A DNA stretch of 64,000 bases, taken from Streptomyces sp. NBC_01689 (GTDB lineage Bacteria > Actinomycetota > Actinomycetes > Streptomycetales > Streptomycetaceae). Shown here in pieces: positions 15,403 through 24,466 of this stretch. The position numbers were made by a program, and so were the translations under genes. Every line of letters starts with the position of its first letter. Within the stretch, counting starts at the first letter, position 1. The notes beneath the pieces are model-generated. The model was not told the origin of the DNA. It worked only from the letters and a program-made list of their open reading frames with translations, and searched no databases. Location of the stretch: NCBI RefSeq assembly GCF_036250675.1, contig NZ_CP109592.1, positions 7,130,001-7,194,000 on the forward strand, written 5' to 3'.

Positions 15403-16530
15403 TCAGAGCCAGCCGTTGCGCCGGAACCCCCGGTACAGGACCAGACAGCCCACGGTGATCACGCCTATGACGAGGGGATAACCGAACCGCCAGTGCAGCT
15501 CCGGCATGTTGTCGAAGTTCATGCCGTACACCCCGCAGACCATCGTCGGAACGGCGATGACCGCCGCCCACGCCGTGATCTTCCGCATGTCCTCGTTCTG
15601 CGCCACGGTGACCTGCGCCAGATGCGCCTGCAGGATCGAGTTGAGCAGCTCGTCGAACGCGGCGATCTGCTCGGTGACCCGGATCAGGTGGTCGGACACG
15701 TCCCGGAAGTACGCCTGTATCTCGGGGTCGACCACCCGGATCGGCCGGGTGGCGAGTTCCTCGACGGGACGGGCGAGCGGCACCACGGCACGCTTGAGCT
15801 CGAGGAGTTCACGCTTGAGCTGGTAGATCCGGCCCGCGTCGGCCCGCGCGCCGTTCTCGGCGAACACGTCGGCCTCGACCGCGTCTATGTCCTCCTGGAC
15901 CGAGTCCGTGACGTGCACGTAGTCGTCGACCACGTGGTCCGCGATCGCGTGCAGGACCGCGGCCGGGCCCTTGGCGAGCTGACGGTGATCCGCCTCCAGT
16001 TCCTCGCGCAGCGGTCCCAGCGACCCGTGCCGTCCGTGCCGCACGGTGATCACGAAGTCGGAACCGACGAAGACCATGATCTCGCCGGTGTGCACCACCT
16101 CGCTCGTCGCCGTGAGTTCCTGGTGCTCGACGTAGCAGACGGTCTTGAACACCGCGAACAGCGTCTCCCCGTACCGCTCCAGCTTCGGGCGCTGGTGGGC
16201 CTCCACCGCGTCCTCGACGGCGAGCGGGTGGAGGTCGAAGAGGTCGGCGATGCCGGCGAACTCCAGATCGGTCGGCTCGTGCAGTCCGAGCCAGACGAAG
16301 CCCTCGTCGCTCTTGCGGATGCGCTCCACGGTGTCGACCAGATCGCGGCCGCCCGGAACCCTGACGCCGTCCCGGTAGGCCACGCAGTTCACCACGGCGG
16401 AGCCCAGTGGGGACCGGGCGGGGTGACTCAGGTCGACGCGGACGCGTCGCCTCGCCAGCCGGGCCACCGTGCGCAGCCCGCCGACCCTGCCGAGGCTCGT
16501 GACCTTCCGCAGATTCCCTGCCATGGACAT
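15403..16530 (-). CDS. corA: CorA-family magnesium/cobalt transporter
   Basis: A 375-residue inner-membrane channel for Mg2+ (and Co2+). A long cytoplasmic N-terminal funnel with helical hairpins (about residues 60-310) precedes two C-terminal transmembrane helices. The signature YGMNFDNMPE lies at the end of the first helix, and a second hydrophobic segment (YPLVIGVITVGCLVLYRGF) ends the protein before a basic tail. It starts at ATG 16530 with AAGGGGG upstream. The N-terminus has an extra 50 residues rich in Arg compared with short CorA forms. It is convergent with the CBS gene, with a terminator between. Confidence 0.95.
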   Translation of the reverse strand: MSMAGNLRKVTSLGRVGGLRTVARLARRRVRVDLSHPARSPLGSAVVNCVAYRDGVRVPGGRDLVDTVERIRKSDEGFVWLGLHEPTDLEFAGIADLFDLHPLAVEDAVEAHQRPKLERYGETLFAVFKTVCYVEHQELTATSEVVHTGEIMVFVGSDFVITVRHGRHGSLGPLREELEADHRQLAKGPAAVLHAIADHVVDDYVHVTDSVQEDIDAVEADVFAENGARADAGRIYQLKRELLELKRAVVPLARPVEELATRPIRVVDPEIQAYFRDVSDHLIRVTEQIAAFDELLNSILQAHLAQVTVAQNEDMRKITAWAAVIAVPTMVCGVYGMNFDNMPELHWRFGYPLVIGVITVGCLVLYRGFRRNGWL

Positions 16531-16736
16531 CAGGACCCCCTTGCGTGGATCTTCCCGCGCCGCATTCTGCGCCTTCGCCCGCCAGTCTGCCAGGCACGTC
16601 GGATCTCCGGAAAAGCCTGTGGGAATGGAGCATTCCGTTCCGCTTTCGGGGATCGGGCTGCCCCGGCCGCCGGTGATCGGGCGATCGGGAGGCGTCGCCG
16701 ATCACGGACAAGGGGGGCAACTGGGATGATCCCTGC

Positions 16737-17528
16737 ATGACGCGAACCGACGGTTATCTCCTCGACAACCAGCAGACCGAGGCGGGGCAGCGTTTCGACG
16801 CCTTCGCCACCCTCTTCGACCCCACGACCTTCCGGCATGTCGAGCGCTTCGGCATCGGGCCCGGCTGGCGCTGCTGGGAGGTCGGTGCGGGCGGCACCTC
16901 CGTGGTGTCCTGGCTCGCCAAGAAGGTCGGCCCGACCGGGAAGATCGTCGCGACCGACATCGACACGTCCTGGGCGGCCTCGGCGGCCCGTTCACCGGTC
17001 GAGGTCCGGGTGCACGACGTGGCCGCGGAGGAACCGCCGGGGGAGGGCTTCGACCTCGTGCACGCACGACTCGTCCTGGTCCATGTGCCGGACAGGGAGC
17101 GGGCGTTGCGGTCGATGATCAAGGCGCTGCGGCCCGGTGGCCGGCTTCTGGTCGAGGACGCCGACCCGGCCCTGCAGCCCCTGCTCTGTCCCGACGAACA
17201 CGGACCCGAACAACAGCTCGCGAACCGGCTGCGCCAGGGTTTCCGCGAGCTGCTCGCCGAACGCGGCGCCGACCTCTCCTACGGCCGCAAGCTCCCGCGC
17301 CTGCTGCGGGAGGCGGGACTGCGCGAGGTGGAGGCCGACGCATACTTCCCCGTCACCTCGCCCGCCTGCGCCGCCCTGGAGACCGCGACGGTCCGGCAGA
17401 TCGGCGGGCAGCTCGTCGCCGCGGGCCTCGCCACTCCCGAGGACATCGAGCGACACCTGGCCAATGTGGCGGGCGGCTCGATGGATCTGGCGACGGCGCC
17501 CATGATCTCGGCGTGGGGACGCAAATAG
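16737..17528 (+). CDS. Class I SAM-dependent methyltransferase
   Basis: A 263-residue methyltransferase with the Rossmann SAM site VGAGGTSVVSWLAKKVGP (about residues 47-64). The acidic VATDID at the end of strand 2 is present, as is a later GFDLVHARLVLVHVPD block. The substrate is unknown; the C-terminal half resembles small-molecule enzymes. The ATG at 16737 follows a GATGAT -10-like box (16725-16730) by 6 nt with no ribosome-binding site, suggesting a leaderless transcript. It stands alone, and four 28-bp repeats begin 23 bp after its stop. Confidence 0.9.
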   Translation: MTRTDGYLLDNQQTEAGQRFDAFATLFDPTTFRHVERFGIGPGWRCWEVGAGGTSVVSWLAKKVGPTGKIVATDIDTSWAASAARSPVEVRVHDVAAEEPPGEGFDLVHARLVLVHVPDRERALRSMIKALRPGGRLLVEDADPALQPLLCPDEHGPEQQLANRLRQGFRELLAERGADLSYGRKLPRLLREAGLREVEADAYFPVTSPACAALETATVRQIGGQLVAAGLATPEDIERHLANVAGGSMDLATAPMISAWGRK

Positions 17529-17550
17529 GCGAAGCGCACGGGGACGGCTC

Positions 17551-17662
17551 GGACGGAGGCGCGGCTTCCGGACCACCCGGACGGAGGCGCGGCTTCCGGA
17601 CCGCCCGGCCCGAGGTGCGGTTTCCGGACTATCCGACCGGAGGTGTGGCTTCCGGCCTTCCG
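17551..17662. repeat. Four 28-bp repeats running into the 3' end of psuK
   Basis: Units at 17551, 17579, 17607 and 17635 share ggacggaggcgcggcttccg with growing divergence. The last unit lies inside the coding region of the PfkB-type gene, whose stop codon (17629-17631) is in unit 3. The repeat has therefore supplied the C-terminal residues of that protein (RPEATPPVG). Confidence 0.85.
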
Positions 17663-18651
17663 CCGATCCGCTCCACCGCCCTCGCTCCCGCCCCGCACCC
17701 GTCCACCGCGGCCGCCTCGGGTCCGGCGCCCGCGAGCAGCGCGGCGAGGAACGCGCCGGTGAACGCGTCACCGGCGCCCGTGGTGTCCCGGGCCGCCGCG
17801 GGCGCCGCGGGAACGTGCGCCCGTACCGTGCCCGAGCGGGCCACGAGGGCTCCGTCGCCGCCGAGCTTGGTGACGACCAGCGGGATCCGGCGGCTCAACT
17901 CGGCCGCCGCGTCCGCCGGATCGGCCAGACCGGTCAGCAGGCACGCCTCGTCGCGGCTGGGCAGCAGCACGTCGACGTCCTCGGCGAGCGCGAGGAAACG
18001 ATCCACGCCCAGCTCCGCGAGAAAGCCCGCCGACGCCGGGTCCAGACTGACCGGCACACCCCGCGCGCGTGCCGACGCCAGTGCCGCCGAGGCCAGCGCC
18101 CGGCTCGGTTCGGAGAAGAACAGATAGCCCGACAGATGCAGCCGTGCGACACCGTCGAGCAGCGTGGACGACCAGTCGCCGGGACCGAGCCGCAGCGAGG
18201 CCCCGCTGTCCGTGAGGAACGTCCGCTCGGCCGAGGCGCCCTGGTCCACCAGGCAGATCACGGTTCCGGTCGGCGCCTCGGGATCGACGACGAGCAGCGG
18301 ACGCACCCCGCAGGCCGACAGCTCGCGTGCGTGCCAGGCGGCGGCATCCGCTCCCACCCGGCCGAGCAGCCGCACGTCGGGACAGCCCGAACGGGCGGCC
18401 CAGCAGGCGACATTGGCCCCGGCCCCGCCCGGCAGCGTGCGGACCGCGGCGGTCGTGTCGGTGCCGGTCGCGAGCGGCCCCCGGTGCCGGGCGACCACGT
18501 CCGTGATCACGTCACCGACGACGAGCAGCGCCCCGGGGGCGTCCGGACGGGGTCCCGCGTGCCGCTCCGGGGTGCCCCGTTCCGTCCCGTCGGTGCCCCG
18601 GTCCGTCCCGTTCACGGGCCGTCGCGGGACGCCGCGGTCCGTCCCGCTCAC
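17629..18651 (-). CDS. psuK: PfkB-family kinase, probable pseudouridine kinase
   Basis: A 340-residue sugar/nucleoside kinase. The ribokinase-type signatures are GGAGANVACWAARSG near the start and the catalytic DTTGAGDAFTGAFLAAL near the C-terminus (catalytic Asp in GAGD). The start GTG 18651 overlaps the stop of psuG by 4 nt (GTGA), so the pair is coupled. The glycosidase next to it makes pseudouridine kinase the natural role: the kinase makes pseudouridine 5'-phosphate and the glycosidase cleaves it. The first 40 residues are a repetitive GTDRG-rich tail encoded by 21-bp repeats, and the true start could be at about residue 13 or later. The C-terminus is built from the 28-bp repeat. Confidence 0.82.
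   Translation of the reverse strand: MSGTDRGVPRRPVNGTDRGTDGTERGTPERHAGPRPDAPGALLVVGDVITDVVARHRGPLATGTDTTAAVRTLPGGAGANVACWAARSGCPDVRLLGRVGADAAAWHARELSACGVRPLLVVDPEAPTGTVICLVDQGASAERTFLTDSGASLRLGPGDWSSTLLDGVARLHLSGYLFFSEPSRALASAALASARARGVPVSLDPASAGFLAELGVDRFLALAEDVDVLLPSRDEACLLTGLADPADAAAELSRRIPLVVTKLGGDGALVARSGTVRAHVPAAPAAARDTTGAGDAFTGAFLAALLAGAGPEAAAVDGCGAGARAVERIGGRPEATPPVG
18571..18612. repeat. Two 21-bp repeats inside the 5' end of psuK
   Basis: Two adjacent 21-bp copies of ggtgccccgNtccgtcccgt, with degenerate copies on either side up to 18650. They are in frame with psuK and encode its GTDRG-type N-terminal repeats. Confidence 0.7.
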
Positions 18652-19553
18652 GCCCCGGCCCAGGCCGCCGCGATCCGCCCCGCGAGTCGTACGTTGCCCC
18701 GCACGGCAGCCAGGTTGGCGGCGAGCGAGGCGCCGTCGGTGTGCCGCACCAGGTGGTCGAGCAGGAACGGCGTCACCGCCTGCCCGGTCACGCCCTCGAC
18801 CTCGCACGCCCGCAGCGCGTCGGTGAGCACGCGCGCGTGGAGACCCGGATCGAGCTGTTCTTCCTCGGGGACCGGGTTCGCGACGATCAGGGCGGACGCC
18901 GGGCCGTCCAGCGCGTCCTGGGCGCGCATGACGTCCGCGACCTGAGCGGGAGAATCGAGCGTCCAGTCCACGGGATGCCCCGAGTCGGACAGATAGAAGC
19001 CGGGGAAGCGGTCGGTGCCGTACCCGGCCACCGCGACGCCGAGGGTCTCCAGACGCTGCAGGGTCGCGGGTACGTCGAGGATCGACTTCACGCCCGCGCA
19101 CACCACCGTGATCCGGGTCCTCGCCAGCAGCCCCAGGTCGGCCGACTCGTCCTGCGTCGCCGTCCACTCCCGGTGCACACCGCCGAGCCCGCCCGTCGCG
19201 AACACCCGTACGCCCGCGAGCGCGGCCAGCAGCGCCGTCGCGGACACCGTCGTCGCCCCGCTCGCGCCCGTCGCCACCGCGAGCGGCAGATCGCGGTGCC
19301 CGAGCTTGCGGATACCGTCCTCGTTCGCGACCCGTTCCAGCTGCTCCTTGTCGAGTCCGACCCGGGGACGGCCGTCCAGCACGGCGATCGTCGCGGGTAC
19401 GGCACCCTCCCGCCGTACGACGTCCTCCAGTTCCCGCGCGACCTGCAGATTGCGCGGCCGGGGCAGCCCGTGCGCGATGATCGTCGACTCCAGGGCCACC
19501 ACCGGCCGGAGCGCGTCGAGCGCCTCCCGCACCTCTTCGGACACCACGATCAC
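18648..19553 (-). CDS. psuG: Pseudouridine-5'-phosphate glycosidase
   Basis: A 301-residue enzyme that cleaves the C-glycosidic bond of pseudouridine 5'-phosphate to uracil and ribose 5-phosphate. Family blocks are VALESTIIAHGLPRPRN at the N-terminus, GASGATTVSAT, FATGGLGGVHR with the metal-binding region, and CAGVKSILDVPATLQRLETL. It starts at GTG 19553 with AGGAGG 7 nt upstream. Length is as expected for PsuG/IndA. It is followed by the overlapping kinase gene, giving a complete two-step pseudouridine salvage operon. A pseudouridine importer is not seen nearby. Confidence 0.95.
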   Translation of the reverse strand: MIVVSEEVREALDALRPVVALESTIIAHGLPRPRNLQVARELEDVVRREGAVPATIAVLDGRPRVGLDKEQLERVANEDGIRKLGHRDLPLAVATGASGATTVSATALLAALAGVRVFATGGLGGVHREWTATQDESADLGLLARTRITVVCAGVKSILDVPATLQRLETLGVAVAGYGTDRFPGFYLSDSGHPVDWTLDSPAQVADVMRAQDALDGPASALIVANPVPEEEQLDPGLHARVLTDALRACEVEGVTGQAVTPFLLDHLVRHTDGASLAANLAAVRGNVRLAGRIAAAWAGA

Positions 19554-19650
19554 GCGCCTGCCTCCTGTCTGCCGCCTTTCCTCATCTCTGGCGGGCGGCG
19601 CGCCCGGTCAAACCCTTGCGACCCGGGGCCCACCGCACCAGCCTGGGGGC

Positions 19651-20079
19651 ATGACGGACAACTCGCCACGTCTCGACCATGTCGTTCTCTGGGTACGCGA
19701 TCCGCTCGCGGCGGCCGACTTCTACGAGAGGTCGGTCGGTCTGGAGCCCCTGAGGGTCACCGAATACGCCGCGGGGAAGGAGCCGTTCCCCTCCGTACGC
19801 CTCAACGAGGAGACGGTTTTCGACCTCGCCCCGCTCCCTCTCGCGGAGTACATGAACATGGTCCCCGGGGGTGCGGACAGCGCCGGCCACCCCGTCAACC
19901 ACGTGTGTCTGTCCCTGGGGGCGGACGATTTCGACGCCCTGCGGACGCGTCTGGAGGAGCGGTCCGTCCCGGTCTCGGGCTTCTCCTACGACTCGTTCGG
20001 CGCCCGGGGCATGGCCAAGCGCAGCTTCTACTTCCGTGACCCGGACGGGAACGTCTTCGAGGCACGCCACTACGACTAG
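19651..20079 (+). CDS. VOC-superfamily (glyoxalase-fold) protein
   Basis: A 142-residue single-domain vicinal-oxygen-chelate protein. The first beta-alpha-beta unit is LDHVVLWVRDPLAAADFYERSVGLEP with the metal-ligand His in the first strand. The second starts NHVCLSLGADDFDAL and ends with FYFRDPDGNVFEARHYD, where Glu is the usual last metal ligand. VOC proteins include glyoxalase I, dioxygenases and resistance proteins, so the reaction cannot be fixed. It starts at ATG 19651 and is divergent from psuG. The 190 bp downstream hold nothing I can support. Confidence 0.9.
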   Translation: MTDNSPRLDHVVLWVRDPLAAADFYERSVGLEPLRVTEYAAGKEPFPSVRLNEETVFDLAPLPLAEYMNMVPGGADSAGHPVNHVCLSLGADDFDALRTRLEERSVPVSGFSYDSFGARGMAKRSFYFRDPDGNVFEARHYD

Positions 20080-20267
20080 CTCCGGCGACGACTACAGGTC
20101 CGGCGGCTCCGGTGGGTTCCGGGTGGCCGTGGCGGGTTCCGAGCGCTGAGCCACGGCCGCGGACGGCACACGACGGCCGAGCGGGAGGGCTTGGAGGGCC
20201 CGGGGGCCGTGCACCGGATGAGGGGTGCTCCCGGACTCGGGGAAGCACCCCTCCCGTACACGCCGGC

Positions 20268-21500
20268 TCAGACAGGTCGTACGCCCGCCAGCGCGCCGTG
20301 CGGATCGAGCACGTACTTGCGGCCGGCTCCCTGGTCGAACTCGGCGTAAGCGCGCGGTGCGTCCTCCAGGCCGATCACGGTCGCGTTGACCGCCTTGGCG
20401 ATGTGCACCCGTTCATGCAGGATCGCCTGCATCAGCCCCCGGTGGTACCGCATCACCGGGCACTGCCCGGTGGTGAGGCGATGGCTCTTCGCCCATCCCA
20501 GACCGAGCCGGACCTTCAGCGTTCCGGTCCGCGCGTCCTGGTCGATCCCGCCGGGGTCGTCCGTGACGTACAGGCCCGGGATGCCCAGTGCCCCACCCGC
20601 GCGCGTGAGGCCCATCAGCGAGTTGAGGACCGTCGCGGGGGCCTCCCCGGCGTCCGGGCCGTGCGCGCGTGCCTCGAAACCGACCGCGTCGACGGCCGCG
20701 TCGACCTCGGGTTCGCCGAGGATCTGCGCGATCTGCTCCTCCACCGGGCCCGCCGAGACGTCCACCGTCTCGCACCCGAAACTGCGGGCCTGGGCGAGGC
20801 GTTCGGCGTTGAGGTCCCCGACGATGACGACGGCGGCGCCGAGCAGCTGCGCCGACGCGGCCGCCGCCAGGCCGACCGGGCCCGCCCCGGCGACGTACAC
20901 CGTCGAACCGACCCCGGCACCCGCCGTGACCGCGCCGTGGAAGCCGGTCGGGAAGATGTCCGACAGCATGGTCAGATCGAGGAGCTTCTCGCGCGCCTGG
21001 TCGCGGTCGGGGAACCTCAGCAGGTTGAAGTCTGCGTACGGGACCATGGCGTACTGGGCCTGACCGCCGACCCAGCCGCCCATGTCGACATAGCCGTAGG
21101 CGGCGCCCGGCCGGGCCGGATTGACGTTCAGACAGATGCCGGTCTTGCGCTCCTTGCAGTTGCGGCACCGGCCGCAGGCGATGTTGAACGGTACCGAGAC
21201 GATGTCCCCGACCTCGATGAACTCGACGTCCGGACCGCGTTCGAGCACCTCTCCGGTGATTTCGTGTCCGAGGACCAGCCCCTCGGGCGCGGTCGTGCGC
21301 CCGCGCACCATGTGCTGGTCACTGCCACAGATGTTGCTGGCGAGCACCTTGAGAATGACCCCGTGCCGGCACTTCCGGCCGACGTTCTCGGCGGCCACTC
21401 CCGGCCCGTCCTGCAGTTCAAGCGTCGGATGGTCGATGGTCCTGACCTCCACCGCACCCGGCTTGAGATAAGCGACTGCCCTGTTTCCGCTCTCACTCAT
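20268..21500 (-). CDS. fdhA: Glutathione-independent formaldehyde dehydrogenase (zinc alcohol dehydrogenase family)
   Basis: A 410-residue NAD-dependent dehydrogenase resembling Pseudomonas FdhA. The catalytic zinc region is ASNICGSDQHMVRGR followed by GLVLGHEITGEV. The structural zinc loop is CGRCRNCKERKTGIC. The nucleotide site is VYVAGAGPVGLAAAASAQLLGA. The long insert DMGGWVGGQAQYAMVPYADFNLL is typical of the formaldehyde-dismutase-type subgroup. It starts at ATG 21500. In mycothiol-producing actinobacteria a separate MSH-dependent enzyme also exists, so this one may act on other aldehydes. It is divergent from the cupin gene. Confidence 0.93.
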   Translation of the reverse strand: MSESGNRAVAYLKPGAVEVRTIDHPTLELQDGPGVAAENVGRKCRHGVILKVLASNICGSDQHMVRGRTTAPEGLVLGHEITGEVLERGPDVEFIEVGDIVSVPFNIACGRCRNCKERKTGICLNVNPARPGAAYGYVDMGGWVGGQAQYAMVPYADFNLLRFPDRDQAREKLLDLTMLSDIFPTGFHGAVTAGAGVGSTVYVAGAGPVGLAAAASAQLLGAAVVIVGDLNAERLAQARSFGCETVDVSAGPVEEQIAQILGEPEVDAAVDAVGFEARAHGPDAGEAPATVLNSLMGLTRAGGALGIPGLYVTDDPGGIDQDARTGTLKVRLGLGWAKSHRLTTGQCPVMRYHRGLMQAILHERVHIAKAVNATVIGLEDAPRAYAEFDQGAGRKYVLDPHGALAGVRPV

Positions 21501-21635
21501 GCGTGATCGCCGTCCCTTCGGCCCCCGTGTCTTCGGATGCCAGCGGCTGTGCGCAGGGCGGAGTCTGCTACCGGTCGCGCGTTCCGACCACCCTCCGCGC
21601 GACGCATTTCTCGAAAGCCCTTAAGGTGACCGCTC

Positions 21636-22001
21636 ATGACCGAGAACAGCCAGGCCACCACCCCCTCCTTCGCCGTTCACATCCCCGACGCCGAGCTCGA
21701 GACGGAGCCGCTCGACCCGGGCCAGATCGTCTCCGGCACACCGGTCGTGACCGGCAAGGTGCTGTGGGAGTCGGCCGACGGCAAGCAGGTGCGGGGCATC
21801 TGGCAGATCACTCCCGGCGTGGTGACCGACACCGAGGCGAACGAGCTCTTCGTCGTCGTCAGCGGCCGCGCCACGATCGAGATCGAGGGAGGCGACGTCA
21901 TCGAGGTGGGTCCGGGCGACGCGGCGGTCCTGCGCGAGGGGGACCGGACGACGTGGACGGTCCACGAGACGCTCCGCAAGGCCTACCACATCAGCCTCTA
22001 G
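21636..22001 (+). CDS. Cupin-domain protein
   Basis: A 121-residue single-domain cupin. The jelly-roll core shows WQITPGVVTDTEANELFVVVSGRATIEIEGGDVIEVGPGDAAVL, but the first cupin motif has T-E-A-N-E in place of the usual HxHxxE, so metal binding is uncertain. It resembles the small DUF861/EutQ-like cupins. The ATG at 21636 lies 8 nt after TAAGGT (21622-21627), a -10-like box, and no ribosome-binding site is present. It is divergent from fdhA, which could mean shared regulation. Confidence 0.88.
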   Translation: MTENSQATTPSFAVHIPDAELETEPLDPGQIVSGTPVVTGKVLWESADGKQVRGIWQITPGVVTDTEANELFVVVSGRATIEIEGGDVIEVGPGDAAVLREGDRTTWTVHETLRKAYHISL

Positions 22002-22195
22002 CCTCCGGCGTCTCCAGGCTCGGGGCGTCTCCTGGCCCGGGCCCGGCCCGCCGCGGTCCGCGGCCGTCCGTGGTCCTCGGGCCGCTCCAGGTCCCGCGTT
22101 TTCGTTCAGGAGCCCGCCCCGTCTTTCTGCGGTGACCTCGCCCCGGTTCGCGCACCCGCCGTGCGCTCCGGGGCTCGCGTCACGGCGCTCTCGTC

Positions 22196-23488
22196 CTAGT
22201 CCAGGACCGTGGGCTTCGGGCCCGTGGTGTCCTGGAGGGCGTCCGCGGGCCGATCGGACCGGCCGCGGGTGAACAGGGCCAGCCCGCCCAACGGGAGCAG
22301 CAGGCACGCGGCGAGCAGGTTCAGCCAGCCGTAACTCGCCTCCGCGACGATGAGACCGGCGGTCGCGCCGCCCACGCCGGCCGCCGTGTTCATGGTCAGG
22401 TCGGAGACCCCCTGCGCGGCGGCCCGCGCGGCCTGCGGCACCGAGTCCGTGAGGAGCGCCGACCCCGACACCAACCCGGACGACCACCCCAGGCCCAGGA
22501 GGAAGAGCCCCGCGGCGATCCGGCCGTGGCTGCCGCCCGCCGTTCCCGCGAGCAGTGCCGCGCAGGCCAGCAGGCCCCCGGCGAGCGCGATCCCGGACAG
22601 TCGCCCGAAGTGGTCGGAGAGCCGCCCCATGAGAGGCGAGAACGCGTACATCCCCGCGATGTGGACGCTGATCACCAGCCCGATCAGATCGATGCTCGCG
22701 CCGTGGTGTCCGAGGTCGACAGGGGTCATCGACATGATCGAGACCATCGCGGTGTGGGACACGGCCACGGTCACGAGTGCCAGCCGGGCCCGCGGCGAGG
22801 CGGCGACGACGGCGAAACCCGCGCGGATCGACCGCGCGTCGGCCGACCGTTCCCCGGCCGGCGCGAGCGCCCGCGCGGTCAGCAGCGGATCGGGGCGCAG
22901 CAGGACGGCCATCAGCAGCGCCGACAGCAGGAAGACCCCGGCCGCACAGAGGAACGGACCGGCCGCCTCCGGTATCCCGAGACCCGACACGCTGCGACCG
23001 GCGGGCGCGGCGATGTTGGGCCCGAGTACCGCTCCGATCGTGGTGGCCCACACCACGTTCGAGATGGCGCGGGCCCGCCGCCGGGGCTCGGCCAGGTCCG
23101 CGGCGGCGAACCGCGACTGGAGGTTCGCCGAGGAGGCCGCGCCGAAAGCCGCCATGCCGAGCAACAGCAGGGGAAAGCTGCCGACGCGTGCGGCGACCAC
23201 GACCAGGCCGGCCCCCGCCGCACCGATGAGATACGCCAGGACGAGCCCGGGCCGACGCCCCCGCCTGGTCATCAACGCGGCCAGCGGTACGGAGAGCACC
23301 GCCGTGCCGGTCACCGTCGCGGTGGGCGCGAGACCGGACAGGGACTCGGTCCCGCTGACCTGTTTGGCCAGTACGGTGGCGAGCGCGATGCCGGTGGCGA
23401 CACCGAGCCCGCCGAGGATCTGGCCCGCGATCAGCACGGCGGTGACCCTGCGGCGCAGCGCCGGTATCTCCTCGATGTCGACGGACAC
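22196..23488 (-). CDS. Major facilitator superfamily transporter
   Basis: A 430-residue membrane protein with twelve predicted helices. The family A-loop appears as LMTRRGRRPGLV between helices 2 and 3, and its repeat as LMGRLSDHFGRLSGIA in the second half. It resembles drug-efflux or sugar-type MFS members, but the substrate is unknown. I start it at GTG 23488; the frame is open for 53 more codons, but that extension is an Arg-rich low-complexity stretch without membrane character. No clear ribosome-binding site supports one start over another. It lies downstream of ogt on the same strand, with a 230-bp gap. Confidence 0.88.
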   Translation of the reverse strand: MSVDIEEIPALRRRVTAVLIAGQILGGLGVATGIALATVLAKQVSGTESLSGLAPTATVTGTAVLSVPLAALMTRRGRRPGLVLAYLIGAAGAGLVVVAARVGSFPLLLLGMAAFGAASSANLQSRFAAADLAEPRRRARAISNVVWATTIGAVLGPNIAAPAGRSVSGLGIPEAAGPFLCAAGVFLLSALLMAVLLRPDPLLTARALAPAGERSADARSIRAGFAVVAASPRARLALVTVAVSHTAMVSIMSMTPVDLGHHGASIDLIGLVISVHIAGMYAFSPLMGRLSDHFGRLSGIALAGGLLACAALLAGTAGGSHGRIAAGLFLLGLGWSSGLVSGSALLTDSVPQAARAAAQGVSDLTMNTAAGVGGATAGLIVAEASYGWLNLLAACLLLPLGGLALFTRGRSDRPADALQDTTGPKPTVLD

Positions 23489-23721
23489 GGCGGCCCGCCG
23501 TCCGACGGCGGTCACCGCGAACAGCCGGACAGGCCGGAAGCGGAACGAGCGGCGCCGGCGGCAGCGGGGCGGCCGGAAGCCGCGCGGGCGACCGGGGGAG
23601 ACGGGGCCGAGGGGCGCACGTCGTCGGGAAATGCGGTCACGGGGCACACGGATGCGGTGGAACGGGCTCGGGTCACCGGCGCAGTCTCCAGTCCGGGCCG
23701 CGGGCGGACAAGAGGGGCACT

Positions 23722-24276
23722 TCAGAACAGCGGTTCCGGCAGGACGCCCTCCAGCGCCAGCAGCTTCCGCTTCGTCTCCAGTCCGCCGCCGAACCCCCCG
23801 ATACCGCCGTCGCTCTCCACGACCCGGTGGCAGGGCACGACGACCGGCAGCGGATTCGAACCCATCGCCACGCCGACCGCCTGGGCCGCGCCCGGCTGTC
23901 CCACCCGCCGGGCGAGGTCGCCGTAGCCCACGACCGCGCCGTACGCGACGCCGGACTCCAGCTCGCGCAGCACCTGGCGGTTGAACCCGGAGATGAGCGA
24001 CCAGTCCAACGGCAGTGCGAAGTCGCGTCGCTCACCCGCGAAATACGCCCGGACCTGACGTATCGCCTCGGCCAGGAGCGGCGACGCGGGCGCTTCGACC
24101 GGCTCGGTGCCCAGGCGCGCGGCGAGCCGCTCGAGCGCCCGGTCGCGGACCGCGTCCGTGGCGTGGAACACCACGTTCACCAGGCCGTCGTCCGTCGCCG
24201 CCAGCAGCAGCGGACCGATGTCCGTGCCGACGACGCTCCACACGACGCGATGCTCGTCCTGCCCATGGCTGTTCAT
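23722..24276 (-). CDS. ogt: Methylated-DNA-protein-cysteine methyltransferase
   Basis: A 184-residue suicide enzyme that transfers the alkyl group of O6-alkylguanine to its own cysteine. The active site PCHRVV has Cys149. The helix-turn-helix block VAYGAVVGYGDLARRVG and the closing VGVAMGSNPLPVVVPCH match the family. It starts at ATG 24276 with no ribosome-binding site. TACGGT lies 7 nt upstream as part of an exact RecA-NDp/PafBC-type promoter, so expression is probably leaderless and damage-induced. Its promoter pairs it with uvrB and uvrA, which lie 2 kb and 16 kb away. Confidence 0.95.
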   Translation of the reverse strand: MNSHGQDEHRVVWSVVGTDIGPLLLAATDDGLVNVVFHATDAVRDRALERLAARLGTEPVEAPASPLLAEAIRQVRAYFAGERRDFALPLDWSLISGFNRQVLRELESGVAYGAVVGYGDLARRVGQPGAAQAVGVAMGSNPLPVVVPCHRVVESDGGIGGFGGGLETKRKLLALEGVLPEPLF

Positions 24277-24283
24277 GCGACCC

Positions 24284-24306
24284 ACCGTACGACCCGCCAC
24301 TGACAA
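24284..24306 (-). promoter_or_regulatory. RecA-NDp/PafBC-type DNA-damage promoter of ogt
   Basis: On the minus strand, TTGTCAGTG (24306-24298), eight bases, then TACGGT (24289-24284): an exact match to TTGTCRGTG-N8-TAN3T. The ATG begins 7 nt after the -10 box. The pattern is known from mycobacteria as the PafBC-dependent, LexA-independent promoter. Confidence 0.85.
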
Positions 24307-24466
24307 CGCCCCTGCCGCGCCCGTTCCCCGCCCGCGTCCCGCCTGCTCGTCGCCCGCGTCCCGCCCGGCGATCCGGTGTGACACGGACGGGGTACGGACG
24401 CGACAGGGCACGGCACGGCACCGCCCGGTGTCCGTGCCGCGTCCGGCGCGGCCCGCGGCAGGCCGG

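Noticed and set aside
23489..23647. N-terminal extension of the MFS protein at 22196-23488
   Set aside because: Arg/Pro-rich and without membrane character or homology I recognise; the start at 23488 precedes the first helix region.
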